From assembly GCF_018129005.1 (NCBI RefSeq), contig NZ_JAAEDL010000014.1, positions 1 through 64,000 on the forward strand: a stretch of 64,000 bases of DNA. The letters are read 5' to 3'. This stretch comes from Neoroseomonas eburnea (lineage in GTDB: Bacteria > Pseudomonadota > Alphaproteobacteria > Acetobacterales > Acetobacteraceae). Shown piece by piece: positions 51,943 to 60,161 of this stretch. The notes beneath the pieces are model-generated. The model was given only the letters and a program-made list of their open reading frames with translations. It was not told the DNA's origin and did not search any database. Both the position numbers and the translations under genes were made by a program. Positions within the stretch are counted from its first letter, which is position 1. Each line of letters begins with the position of its first letter.

Positions 51943-51949
51943 ATCTGCT

Positions 51950-53008
51950 CTAGGCCGAGCGCAGTATCCGCATCAGCGCCGTCACGTGTTCCGGCGGGGT
52001 CTGCGGTACGATTCCGTGCCCGAGGTTGAACACGTAGGGCCTTCCTCGCATCGCCGCGAGGATCGAGCGCGTCTCGGCTTCCAATGCCGCTCCTCCGGCC
52101 ACGAGCGCCAGCGGGTCGAGATTGCCCTGCAGCGCCATGGCCGGAGGCACCGCCTGGGCCGCCCAGCGCGGATCCATGGCGGTGTCCATGGCCGTGGCAT
52201 CGATGCCGGCCCGCGCCGCATAGTCGGCCAGCAGCGGTCCAGCGAAGCGCGGGAAGCCGATCAGCGGAACGCCGGGGCAACGTCGGCGCAGGGTCCGGAC
52301 GATGGCAGCGGTGGGTTCGATCACCCAGCGGCGGAACTGCCCGGGGGAGAGCATGCCCGCCCAGGAATCGAAGATCATCAGTGCCTCGGCACCTGCTTCG
52401 ACCTGGGCGACGAGGTATTCCGTCGTCGCTTCCTGCAAGGTGCGGATCAGCCGCCCGAACAGCGGCGGATCGGCATAGGCGAGGCCTCGCGCAGCCGCGA
52501 ATTCCTTGCTGCCGCGACCTTCGAGCATGTAGCACGCAACCGTGAAGCAGCCGCCGGCGAAGCCGATCAGCGCCGTGCGCGGTGCCTCGGCCGCGAGGCC
52601 TTCGCGGACACGGGCGACCGTTTCCAGGATCGGCGCAACACGGCTGACCAGACGGGACGGATCCAGCGCGGCGATCGCCTCCGCACTGCGCAGCGGTTCG
52701 AGCAAGGGGCCCTCGCCTTCCGCGAAGCGCAACGGCTGCCCGAGCGCCCAGGGCACCATCAGGATATCGGAAAAGAGGATCGCGCCCTCCATCCCATAGC
52801 GGCGGATGGGCTGCAAGGTGACCTCGGCGGCAAGCTCGGGCGTCGTGCACAGCGTGACGAAGTCCCCGGCGCGCGCGCGGATCTCCCGGTATTCCGGCAG
52901 GTAGCGGCCCGCCTGGCGCATCAGCCAGGCCGGGGGCGGCCAGACCGCCTCTCCGCCCAGGGCTCGCAGGAGAGGCTTGGCCGGCACGGCGGCGCGATCA
53001 CTGTCCAT
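51950..53008 (-). CDS. hemE: Uroporphyrinogen decarboxylase
   Basis: A 352-residue cytoplasmic enzyme that decarboxylates uroporphyrinogen III to coproporphyrinogen III for heme. Family motifs are intact: PPAWLMRQAGRYLPEYREIR (substrate Arg residues), FSDILMVPWALGQPL with the key Asp, and GFPRFAGPLLADYA. It is divergent from the PPRP gene over exactly 300 bases, the gene pair that flanks the Caulobacter origin. Its stop codon is part of the repeat D unit. Confidence 0.96.
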   Translation of the reverse strand: MDSDRAAVPAKPLLRALGGEAVWPPPAWLMRQAGRYLPEYREIRARAGDFVTLCTTPELAAEVTLQPIRRYGMEGAILFSDILMVPWALGQPLRFAEGEGPLLEPLRSAEAIAALDPSRLVSRVAPILETVARVREGLAAEAPRTALIGFAGGCFTVACYMLEGRGSKEFAAARGLAYADPPLFGRLIRTLQEATTEYLVAQVEAGAEALMIFDSWAGMLSPGQFRRWVIEPTAAIVRTLRRRCPGVPLIGFPRFAGPLLADYAARAGIDATAMDTAMDPRWAAQAVPPAMALQGNLDPLALVAGGAALEAETRSILAAMRGRPYVFNLGHGIVPQTPPEHVTALMRILRSA

Positions 53009-53308
53009 GGCCCTCCCTCTCGCAAAGATTCAGGATTCAAGGAAGGCTGGGATAGGGGTTGGGCCTGTGGATGGCGGGGACGCAGTCCATCCTCCTCCGA
53101 CCCACGGCGTTGTCCACAGGCCCGGTGATCACAGACACCGCGGCGGGCCTTGGCCGCGCGGCGATGTCCACGGCTTCCCGGTGGGGTGCCGGCGGATCGT
53201 CCCCGGTCCGGCCGGCCGCGGACATCCGGGTCCTTCATCCCCGCTGGCCTGTCGGCGCGTGGATTCAGTCCCCGTCATCCACAGTGATTCACGCTATTCT
53301 CCCCGGCG
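53009..53308. other. Candidate chromosomal replication origin (oriC)
   Basis: A 300-base non-coding gap between divergent hemE and the PPRP (RP001-family) gene, the same neighbours as the Caulobacter and Rickettsia origins. Near-consensus DnaA boxes: TTGTCCACA at 53110-53118 and TCATCCACA at 53275-53283 (one mismatch each) and the reverse complement of CCATCCACA at 53066-53074 (two). Four GATTC sites, the GANTC target of CcrM, occur at 53027, 53034, 53262 and 53286. No perfect box and no clear AT-rich unwinding element were seen. Promoters of both genes must also lie here. Confidence 0.55.
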
Positions 53309-54211
53309 ATGCCGCAGCGACAGATCAACCTCCACCTCGTCTCGGATTCCACCGGGGAAACGCTCAATTCGATCGCGCGGGCGACGCTTGCGCGCTTCGA
53401 CAATCATCATGTGATCCACCACCGGTGGTCGCTGGTGCGGTCGCGCCTGCAACTCGATCGGGTGCTGGAAGGGATCGAGCACGAACCCGGACCCGTGCTC
53501 TATACCCTGGTCGATTCCAGCCTGCGCCTGGCGCTGGAGGAGACCTGCGGGCGGGTCGGCGTGCAGTGCTTCTCTCCTCTCGATCCGGTGATGGACCTGC
53601 TGCAGGGCGCGATCGGCGCTCGCGCCAAGGAGAAGCGGGCGGCGCAGCACGTGATGGACGCCGACTACTTCCGCCGCATCGATGCCATGCACTACGTGCT
53701 GTCGCACGATGACGGGCAAGGCACGCTCGGCATCCGGGACGCGGATGTGGTGCTGGTGGGAGTTTCGCGGTCGTCGAAGACACCGACCTGCTTCTATCTG
53801 GCGAACCGCGGCATCAAGGCTGCGAACGTGCCGCTCGTACCGGGGGCGGCCCTGCCGACGGCCCTCGAGGATCCGCCCTGCCCTGTCGTCGGGTTGCACA
53901 TCGAGGCGAATGCGCTGATCGACATTCGCCGCCACCGCTTGAAGATCATCGGCGCCGCCGGAGTGCGGCACGACGCCAGCGACTATATCGATCCGGAGGC
54001 GGTGAAGGCGGAGATCATCGCCGCGCGGCGGCTCTGCAGCTCCCGTGGCTGGCCGGTGATCGACGTGACGAGGCGCAGCATCGAGGAGACGGCGGCGACG
54101 GTGCTGCAACTGATGGAGGCATGGCACGCGCGCCGGAAGGACGGAGCGCCGACGCACACGCCGGAGGATCCTGCCGCCGCGGTGCTCGGTACGCCGGGGC
54201 GTGGACCGTGA
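53309..54211 (+). CDS. Pyruvate, water/phosphate dikinase regulatory protein (PPRP)
   Basis: A 300-residue bifunctional kinase/pyrophosphorylase that switches PEP synthase or PPDK by ADP-dependent phosphorylation and Pi-dependent dephosphorylation. The N-terminus [20 protein letters not shown] and the P-loop [20 protein letters not shown], followed by [10 protein letters not shown], are diagnostic. [20 protein letters not shown] precedes a variable tail. Target enzyme not in the window. The stop overlaps the GTG of maf as GTGA. Confidence 0.95.
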   Translation: MPQRQINLHLVSDSTGETLNSIARATLARFDNHHVIHHRWSLVRSRLQLDRVLEGIEHEPGPVLYTLVDSSLRLALEETCGRVGVQCFSPLDPVMDLLQGAIGARAKEKRAAQHVMDADYFRRIDAMHYVLSHDDGQGTLGIRDADVVLVGVSRSSKTPTCFYLANRGIKAANVPLVPGAALPTALEDPPCPVVGLHIEANALIDIRRHRLKIIGAAGVRHDASDYIDPEAVKAEIIAARRLCSSRGWPVIDVTRRSIEETAATVLQLMEAWHARRKDGAPTHTPEDPAAAVLGTPGRGP

Positions 54212-54819
54212 TCCAGGCGGAGGTCCCGCGGATCATCCTCGCTTCCGCGTCCTCGGCCCGCCGTTCCGTGCTGGAGGGCGCGGGGCTGCGCTTCGAGGCG
54301 CGGCCGGCGGCGGTGGACGAGTCCGCGATCAAGGAAGCTGCGCAGGCGGAGGGCATTCCGCCGGCCGAGGCCGCGTTGATGCTGGCCGATGCCAAGGCGG
54401 AGCGCATCGGGCGGCGCGACCCCGAGGCGCTGGTGATCGGCTGCGACCAGTTGCTGGTCTGCGAGGGGGCCTGGTTCGACAAACCGGCGGATGTCGCCGC
54501 AGCGCGGTCGCACCTGCGGGCGCTGCGTGGCAGGCCGCATGATCTGGTGACCGCTGTGGTCTGCCATCGTCATGGCGGTCGGGTCTGGCAGCACGTCGCC
54601 GTCCCGCGACTGACGATGCGCGTCTTCTCCGAGACCTTCCTCGATGCCTATCTGGCGGCCGAAGCCGAGCATGTGACTCAATCCGTCGGGGCCTATCGGC
54701 TGGAGGGTCCCGGCGTGCAGCTCTTCGACCGCGTGCAGGGCGAACACTCGGCCATCCTCGGCCTGCCGCTGCTGCCCCTGCTCGGGTTCCTCCGCCAGCA
54801 CGGTGCGCTGTTGGCGTAG
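54208..54819 (+). CDS. maf: Maf-family nucleoside triphosphate pyrophosphatase
   Basis: A 203-residue house-cleaning enzyme that hydrolyses modified or canonical NTPs to NMPs. [19 protein letters not shown] is the Maf substrate loop, [12 protein letters not shown] the metal Asp strand, and [20 protein letters not shown] the conserved Lys region; [20 protein letters not shown] ends the fold. The GTG start overlaps the PPRP gene. The order hemE-origin-PPRP-maf matches Caulobacter. dTTP versus m7GTP preference is not decided. Confidence 0.92.
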   Translation: MIQAEVPRIILASASSARRSVLEGAGLRFEARPAAVDESAIKEAAQAEGIPPAEAALMLADAKAERIGRRDPEALVIGCDQLLVCEGAWFDKPADVAAARSHLRALRGRPHDLVTAVVCHRHGGRVWQHVAVPRLTMRVFSETFLDAYLAAEAEHVTQSVGAYRLEGPGVQLFDRVQGEHSAILGLPLLPLLGFLRQHGALLA

Positions 54820-54891
54820 GCCATCCCCGAGGTCGGAGTCCCGAAGGAAGGAGGGGGTGCTGGGGGAGTTCCCTCCCGCGGCGCCTTCCCT

Positions 54892-55212
54892 CTACAGCAG
54901 CGCCCGGACAACCACCATCGCCGCGAGCCCTGCCATCAGCGCCGGCAGCATCCGCCTATGCATCGCGAGGCAGGCCGCGATCCCGACCGCGAGCCCTGCC
55001 AGCCGTGCTGCGAGCGGCACTTCGGCCAATGCCCCCGCTGGCGCGACGATGGCCAGCGTCACGAAGGCTGCGAGGGTCGCCTGCGCCACCGCTGTCGCCC
55101 AGGCGATGGCCGGGTGTTCGCTGGTGAGCCCACCGGCCAGCCAGACGCCGGCAAGGCGCAGCCCCAGGCAGGCGAGTGCCGTCAGGGCAAGTGCGAGGTC
55201 AGCGGCCGTCAT
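54892..55212 (-). CDS. azlD: Branched-chain amino acid exporter small subunit (AzlD family)
   Basis: A 106-residue, almost wholly hydrophobic protein with about four membrane helices (ALTALACLGLRLAGVWLAGG; AQATLAAFVTLAIVAPAGAL). AzlD partners AzlC in amino acid efflux. It overlaps the azlC end by 14 bases. A family B-like hairpin (GGGGGAGTTCCCTCCC region, 54860-54890) follows its stop. Confidence 0.87.
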   Translation of the reverse strand: MTAADLALALTALACLGLRLAGVWLAGGLTSEHPAIAWATAVAQATLAAFVTLAIVAPAGALAEVPLAARLAGLAVGIAACLAMHRRMLPALMAGLAAMVVVRALL

Positions 55213-55906
55213 GCCCTCGTCCAAGCAGGAAGGCCACCGTGCCGCCGGCAAGCCCGGCCGCCAGCAGTGCGATCGAGGCCGGTAGGACGAAGGCGAGCGA
55301 AGCCGCCGCCGCGCCGCAGAGCACGGCCCGCCGTGGAGCCGGCCTGTCGAGGTCGGCCGCCAGCAGGAGCGCGTAGTAGAGCGGATTGACGAAGAGCAGG
55401 GCCGCGCGCGCGTCAGCCCCCAAGGCACCGGCGACGTAGAAGCCCGACAGGGAGGCCGCGCCCGCCACCACCCAGGAGGTCAGCCCGAAGCCGATGAACC
55501 AGGAAACCCGCGCGGGCCGATCCACCGCCGGCAGGGCGCGCATGGCTGCGGCCCAGGGTGTCACGGCGATGAAGGGGACGGCGGGCAGCAGGGCACGGCG
55601 GCGGCGCGCGGAGAGGACGGGCGTGAGCGAAACCGCCATGGGAAGGAAGCGAGCGTTCACCGCAACGGCGCCCATGACCGCCGCGCCGATGCCGCCCGCC
55701 CATCCGGTCGCCGCGGCCTGCACCAGCACGAGTTGACCGGGCATGCCGTAGATTCCCCAGCAGGCGAGCAGGGCCCAGCCGGGGGAAAGCCCGGCCTCCC
55801 GGACCGCTGCGCCGAAGGCGAGGAAGGTCGCGGCCATCGCGACGCCTGGGGCGCCGAGGGCCTCGCGCAGACCCGGCAGGAAGGCGTTGGCGGGTGAGCT
55901 GGTCAC
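55199..55906 (-). CDS. azlC: Branched-chain amino acid exporter large subunit (AzlC family)
   Basis: A 235-residue inner-membrane protein with six or so hydrophobic segments. The family opening PGLREALGAPGVAMAATFLA and WGIYGMPGQLVLVQAAATGW are typical, as is GAVAVNARFLPMAVSLTPVL. With AzlD it exports branched-chain amino acids in characterised cases. The pair stands where hisB-hisH often precede hisA in relatives. Confidence 0.88.
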   Translation of the reverse strand: MTSSPANAFLPGLREALGAPGVAMAATFLAFGAAVREAGLSPGWALLACWGIYGMPGQLVLVQAAATGWAGGIGAAVMGAVAVNARFLPMAVSLTPVLSARRRRALLPAVPFIAVTPWAAAMRALPAVDRPARVSWFIGFGLTSWVVAGAASLSGFYVAGALGADARAALLFVNPLYYALLLAADLDRPAPRRAVLCGAAAASLAFVLPASIALLAAGLAGGTVAFLLGRGHDGR

Positions 55907-56002
55907 AGCGCCATGCTGCCACGGTATGGCGCGCGCGCCAGCCTTGACGTGGTGCTGTAGCCGGCGCTTCTGGCGCGGTCAGGCATGCTGGGGGCAGGTT
56001 TC

Positions 56003-56731
56003 GTGACATTGACGCTCTATCCCGCCATCGACCTTAAGGGCGGACAGGTCGTCCGGCTGAAGCGCGGGGAGATGGACCAGGCGACGATCTATGCCGAGGA
56101 TCCGGCGGCGCAGGCGCGGGCCTTCGTCGAGGCGGGCTTCTCCTGGGTGCATGTGGTGGACCTGGACGGCGCCTTCGCCGGCAAGCCGGCGAATGCCGAG
56201 GCGGTGCGCGGTATCCTCGCCGCCGTGCCGGGGGCGAAGGTGCAGCTCGGCGGCGGCATCCGCACCATGGCGGTGGCCGAGGCATGGCTCACGGCGGGGG
56301 TGACGCGGATCATCCTCGGCAGCGCGGCGGTGAAGGATCCTGATTTCGCGCGGGCGGCGTGCAAGGCGTTTCCCGGTCGGGTGGCGCTCGGGATCGACGC
56401 ACGGGAAGGCATGGTCGCGACCGAGGGCTGGGCGGAGACGAGCGATGTCTCCGCGACCGAGCTCGCGCAGCGCCTGGAGGCGTCCGGCGCTGCCGCGGTG
56501 ATCTACACCGACATCGCCCGGGACGGGATGCTGAGCGGGGTGAACGTTGCGGCGACAGCGGCGCTGGCGCGGGCGGTGAGCCTGCCGGTGATCGCCTCGG
56601 GCGGCGTCGCGGGGGTCGAGGACCTGGTCGCGCTGCGCGCGGCCGGCGCCGGGATCGAAGGCGCGATCATCGGCCGGGCGCTGTATGACGGGCGGATCGA
56701 TCCGCGGGCTGCGCTGACGGCGGCAAGGTAG
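56003..56731 (+). CDS. hisA: Phosphoribosylformimino-5-aminoimidazole carboxamide ribotide isomerase
   Basis: A 242-residue TIM barrel, fourth step of histidine synthesis. Catalytic Asp residues lie in [19 protein letters not shown] and [16 protein letters not shown]; phosphate loops are GGGIRTM and [12 protein letters not shown] chose GTG at 56003, preceded by GGGGCAGG; an ATG at 55985 would add six residues. hisF follows after a small opposite-strand frame. hisB, hisH and hisG are not in the window. Confidence 0.95.
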   Translation: MTLTLYPAIDLKGGQVVRLKRGEMDQATIYAEDPAAQARAFVEAGFSWVHVVDLDGAFAGKPANAEAVRGILAAVPGAKVQLGGGIRTMAVAEAWLTAGVTRIILGSAAVKDPDFARAACKAFPGRVALGIDAREGMVATEGWAETSDVSATELAQRLEASGAAAVIYTDIARDGMLSGVNVAATAALARAVSLPVIASGGVAGVEDLVALRAAGAGIEGAIIGRALYDGRIDPRAALTAAR

Positions 56732-57085
56732 TCATTCGGAGCTGCCGCCGCCGCTGTCCGAGCTGGTGCCGCCGGAACTGCTGCCCGTATCGACATCGCC
56801 GGCCGGCGAGCCGCCGCCATCGGCGTGGCGCTTGTCCTCGAACGCTTCGGGTAGGGTGGCGATGGCCCCGGCGGCGGCACCACGCGTCAACGTGTTGTCG
56901 TCGGGCCGCCAGCCGCCATCCCAACCGCCGTCCTGCTGGCCCGCGCTTTCCCTACGACCTTGCCGGTCCAGCGCCGCGCGATAGGCTGCCTTCCGCCGCG
57001 CGCTCCACCAGAAGCGGGCCGTGCCGCGTTCGATCTCCGCCTCGGTGAATGCGAACCCGTCCCCGAGCCCGCCGATTCCGCGCAT
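56732..57085 (-). CDS. Hypothetical protein with Ser/Gly-rich tail
   Basis: A possible 117-residue protein antisense to the his direction, filling the hisA-hisF gap. The N-terminal part, [20 protein letters not shown] then [13 protein letters not shown], looks structured; the rest is low complexity, ending in [18 protein letters not shown]. The stop abuts the hisA stop. A longer frame to 57193 is open. Not recognised; could be a secreted or disordered protein. Confidence 0.5.
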   Translation of the reverse strand: MRGIGGLGDGFAFTEAEIERGTARFWWSARRKAAYRAALDRQGRRESAGQQDGGWDGGWRPDDNTLTRGAAAGAIATLPEAFEDKRHADGGGSPAGDVDTGSSSGGTSSDSGGGSSE

Positions 57086-57214
57086 CTGACCTTCCCTTCG
57101 CTCAACATAGCTTCTCTTGACCTCGGGCATCATTCCGTCCGAGACGGTTTCGATCCAACGGTGCTCCGCGATCGGGCGCCGTTTTCCGGACAAGTGAAAG
57201 GATCATCCGCCGCT

Positions 57215-57997
57215 GTGCTTGCGCTGCGCGTCATCCCCTGCCTCGACGTGAAGGACGGCCGCGTCGTCAAAGGCGTGAACTTCGTGGAGCTGCGCGACGC
57301 CGGGGACCCGGTGGAGCAGGCCCGCGCCTACGATGCCGAAGGCGCCGACGAGGTCACCTTCCTCGATATCACCGCCAGCCACGAGAACCGGGACACCATC
57401 CTCGACGTCGTCTCCCGCACGGCCGCGGAGGTCTTCATCCCGCTGACCGTCGGCGGCGGCGTGCGCAGCGTGGAGGATGCCAGGCGCCTGCTGCTCGCCG
57501 GTGCCGACAAGGTCTCGATCAACTCGGCGGCGGTCGGCGATCCCGACCTGGTGCGCCGCGCCGCCGAGGCCTTCGGCAGCCAGGCCATCGTGGTCGCGAT
57601 CGACACCCGCAGGCGCGAGACCGGCGAGGGGTGGGAAGTCTTCACCCATGGCGGCCGCCGTGGCACCGGCATCGACGCGGTGGAATGGGCAAGGCGGGTC
57701 GAAAGCCTGGGTGCGGGCGAGATCCTGCTCACCTCCATGGACCGCGACGGCACGAAGCAGGGCTTCGACCTGCCGCTGACCCGCGCGGTGCGCGCGGCCA
57801 CGCGCCTGCCCATCGTGGCCTCCGGCGGCGTCGGCACGGTCGGGCACTTCGTCGAAGGCGCGCGGGCCGGGGCAACCGGGCTGCTCGCCGCATCCGTCTT
57901 CCACTACGGGGAATTCCGCATTGCCGACGCCAAGGCCGCGCTCGAGGCCGCCGGCCTGCCGGTGCGCCACGCCCCCCGACACATGAGGGCTGCCTGA
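57215..57997 (+). CDS. hisF: Imidazole glycerol phosphate synthase subunit HisF
   Basis: A 260-residue TIM barrel cyclase that works with HisH to form IGP and AICAR. Catalytic Asp residues are in [19 protein letters not shown] and [18 protein letters not shown]; phosphate loops are [15 protein letters not shown] and [19 protein letters not shown] at 57215 gives the family length; a GTG at 57194 is possible. Its stop overlaps the hisE start by one base (TGATG). Confidence 0.95.
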   Translation: MLALRVIPCLDVKDGRVVKGVNFVELRDAGDPVEQARAYDAEGADEVTFLDITASHENRDTILDVVSRTAAEVFIPLTVGGGVRSVEDARRLLLAGADKVSINSAAVGDPDLVRRAAEAFGSQAIVVAIDTRRRETGEGWEVFTHGGRRGTGIDAVEWARRVESLGAGEILLTSMDRDGTKQGFDLPLTRAVRAATRLPIVASGGVGTVGHFVEGARAGATGLLAASVFHYGEFRIADAKAALEAAGLPVRHAPRHMRAA

Positions 57998-58545
57998 TGG
58001 CCAAGATCGTGAAGAAGAAGGCCGTCGCCGTGAAGACCGCGAAGAGGGCGGTGGCGAAGAAGCCGAAGCTGCCGCTGCCCAGCACCCTTCCGGTGGCGCC
58101 CGCCACCGCCAAGGCCAAGGCGCCGAAGACCCTGCGCAAGGCGGAGAAGCGCATCCTTGCTCCGCTGACCACCGCGATCGAGGGGGCGGAGGCCGGCATC
58201 CTTGACCGCCTGTGGGAGGTGGTGGAGGACCGGCGCCGGTCGGGCGACACCATGACCTCCCATTCCGCCCGGCTGATCGCCCGCGGCACCGCCAAGGTGG
58301 CGCAGAAGCTGGGCGAGGAAGCGGTGGAGTGCGTGATCGAAGCCGCGATCGGCAACCGCAAGGCAACGGTGCTCGAGAGCGCGGACCTGCTCTACCACCT
58401 GGTGGTCGTCTGGGTGGATGCCGGCATCCGGCCGCAGGAGGTCTGGGGCGAACTTGCGCGGCGGCAGGGCATCTCCGGCATCGCCGAGAAGGCGTCGCGC
58501 CCGCAGGGCATCCTCCGTGCCGCCGGGACGCGCAAATTGCCGTGA
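57997..58545 (+). CDS. hisE: Phosphoribosyl-ATP pyrophosphatase with Lys/Ala-rich N-terminal extension
   Basis: A 182-residue HisE; the usual length is about 105-110. Residues about 65-182 are the MazG-like pyrophosphatase ([40 protein letters not shown] with metal-binding Glu residues, [17 protein letters not shown]). Residues 1-60 are a basic, Lys/Ala/Pro-rich stretch ([20 protein letters not shown], then [14 protein letters not shown]) like histone H1 tails. The ATG is coupled to hisF, so the extension looks genuinely translated. Confidence 0.92.
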   Translation: MAKIVKKKAVAVKTAKRAVAKKPKLPLPSTLPVAPATAKAKAPKTLRKAEKRILAPLTTAIEGAEAGILDRLWEVVEDRRRSGDTMTSHSARLIARGTAKVAQKLGEEAVECVIEAAIGNRKATVLESADLLYHLVVVWVDAGIRPQEVWGELARRQGISGIAEKASRPQGILRAAGTRKLP

Positions 58546-58754
58546 CCCCGCCGGCCCTGCGCGAGGCGCGGCCGGCCGATGCGGCAGCCATTGCCGATCT
58601 GCTCCGCGCTGCGTTCGGCGGCCGGGCCGAAGCCGAACCTGCCGCCGCACCCGCAGCGAGGTTCGCCACGCTTGCGCCTTCGGCGTGGCGCGACAGGATG
58701 CGGCACCCGAACCAGGAGCCCCGCCATGTCCGTGACCGGACTGCCCCCCTATGA
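58542..58754 (+). pseudogene. Remnant of a GNAT-family acetyltransferase
   Basis: A GTG overlapping the hisE stop opens a frame PALREARPADAAAIADLLRA, the typical first strand and helix of a GNAT acetyltransferase. After about 25 residues similarity is lost and the frame runs into the HIT gene, ending at 70 residues. No acetyl-CoA motif is present. I read it as a deletion remnant; a random resemblance cannot be excluded. Confidence 0.45.
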
Positions 58755-59109
58755 CGATTCCAACGTCTTCGCCCGCATCCTCCGCGGCGAGATCCCGGCG
58801 ACGAAGGTGCACGAGGACGATCACGCCCTCGCCTTCCGCGACATCAACCCGCAGACGCCGGTCCATGTGCTGGTGATCCCGAAGGGGCGCTACGTGTCGC
58901 TCGCGGATTTCAGCGCCAGCGCATCGGAAGCCGAGATCGCCGGGTTCTGGCGCGCGGTCGGGAAGGTCGCGAAGGACCTCGGGCTGGAAGGCGCCGGCTA
59001 CCGCGTGCTCACCAACATGGGCGAGGATGGCGGGCAGGAAGTGCCGCATTTCCACGTGCATATCTTCGGTGGGCGGCGGATCGGGCGGATGGTGCCGAGG
59101 GCCGAGTAG
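58726..59109 (+). CDS. HIT-family nucleotide-binding protein
   Basis: A 127-residue histidine-triad protein of the Hint type. The N-terminus NVFARILRGEIPATKVHEDD and HVLVIPKGRYVSL are typical; the triad is VPHFHVHIFGGRRIG. Such proteins hydrolyse nucleoside phosphoramidates. AGGAG lies seven bases before the ATG. It often accompanies hisE in Alphaproteobacteria. Confidence 0.93.
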   Translation: MSVTGLPPYDDSNVFARILRGEIPATKVHEDDHALAFRDINPQTPVHVLVIPKGRYVSLADFSASASEAEIAGFWRAVGKVAKDLGLEGAGYRVLTNMGEDGGQEVPHFHVHIFGGRRIGRMVPRAE

Positions 59110-59242
59110 AAGGTCGGGGGAGGAGAACTTCCCCCGGATCCCCTCCCTTTTCTGTCACCTGGTGCCGGCTGCGGCCGTCAGTCTCCAAATGCCAAGGAAG
59201 GGAGGGGGAGCGGGGGAGGTTCTCCTCCCCCGCATCTCCGAC
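59109..59242. repeat. Intergenic repeat family B, inverted pair
   Basis: Left unit (about 59110-59152): GGTCGGGGGAGGAGAACTTC then CCCCGGATCCCCTCCC. Right unit, inverted (about 59192-59242): GGAAGGGAGGGGGAGCGGGG, GAGGTTCTCCTCCCCC. They enclose about 40 bases between convergent HIT and rsmI genes and probably terminate both. Confidence 0.65.
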
Positions 59243-59277
59243 TTTGGCCGAGGCGTGGCAGCGGCAGTCGTGGTCGC

Positions 59278-60156
59278 TCAACCGCGCTCCGCTTCGCCTG
59301 CCAGCGCCAGGGCGCGGGCATAGACCTCCCGCCTCCGCAGGCCTGTCGCGGCGGCGACGCTGGCCGCGGCGTCGCGCAGGCTCATCCCGGCCGCGAGGGC
59401 ATCGCGCAGGCGCTCGTCGAGCTCGCCCTCGCCGGCCGTCTCCTCCGGCGCCGGGCCGACCACCACGCAGATCTCGCCCCGAGCCTCGGCCGTGGCGTAG
59501 TGCGTGGCGAGATCGGCGAGCCTTCCCCGCCGCACCTCCTCGAAGCGCTTCGTCATCTCCCGCGCCACGGCGGCGGGGCGGTCGGGGCCGAAGGCCCCGG
59601 CCATGGCGGCGAGTGCCTCGCCCAGCCGGTGCGGTGCCTCGAAGAAGACCAGCGTGGCGGACAGGCCGGCGCGCTCGACCGCGCGCAGCCGCGCCAGTTC
59701 CGCCGCACGCGGCCCGGCCTTGGCCGGCAGGAAGCCGAGGAACAGGAAAGGGTGCGGCGGCAGGCCGGACAGCGCCAGCGCGGTGACCGCCGCATTCGGC
59801 CCGGGCACGGCGGACACCGCGACACCCGCTTCGATCGCCGCGCGCACCAGCCGATAGCCCGGGTCGCTGACCAGCGGCGTGCCGGCATCCGAGACCAGCG
59901 CGAAGCGTTCGCCCGACTTCATGCGTTCGACCAGCCTCGGGGCTTGCGCCGCCTCATTGTGATCGTGCAAGGGGATCATGGTTGCCGCGATGCCCTGGCG
60001 CGCGAGCAGGCCGCCGGTCACTCTGCTGTCCTCGCACAGCACGGCGTCGGCGTCCCTGAGCGCCGCCAGCGCCCGCGGCGAGAGGTCGCCGAGGTTGCCG
60101 ATCGGCGTCGCGACGAGCACAAGGCCCGGCGTCGCCGGACCACCGGGAGGATCCAC
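59278..60156 (-). CDS. rsmI: 16S rRNA (cytidine(1402)-2'-O)-methyltransferase
   Basis: A 292-residue tetrapyrrole-methylase-fold enzyme that methylates C1402. LVLVATPIGNLGDLSPRALA, VLCEDSRVTGGLLARQGI, LVSDAGTPLVSDPGYRLVRA and the PGPNAAVTALALSGLP loop are diagnostic. The C-terminal helical region (AASVAAATGLRRREVYARAL) is the usual one. The GTG start is tentative, only five bases from the start of the divergent lipoprotein gene. rsmI divergent from an LpoA-like gene is a widespread arrangement. Confidence 0.94.
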   Translation of the reverse strand: MDPPGGPATPGLVLVATPIGNLGDLSPRALAALRDADAVLCEDSRVTGGLLARQGIAATMIPLHDHNEAAQAPRLVERMKSGERFALVSDAGTPLVSDPGYRLVRAAIEAGVAVSAVPGPNAAVTALALSGLPPHPFLFLGFLPAKAGPRAAELARLRAVERAGLSATLVFFEAPHRLGEALAAMAGAFGPDRPAAVAREMTKRFEEVRRGRLADLATHYATAEARGEICVVVGPAPEETAGEGELDERLRDALAAGMSLRDAAASVAAATGLRRREVYARALALAGEAERG

Positions 60157-60161
60157 GGACC

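Noticed and set aside
59050-59064. CACGTG hexamer resembling a parS core in the HIT gene
   Set aside because: Flanks do not match parS; the bases encode the conserved His triad.
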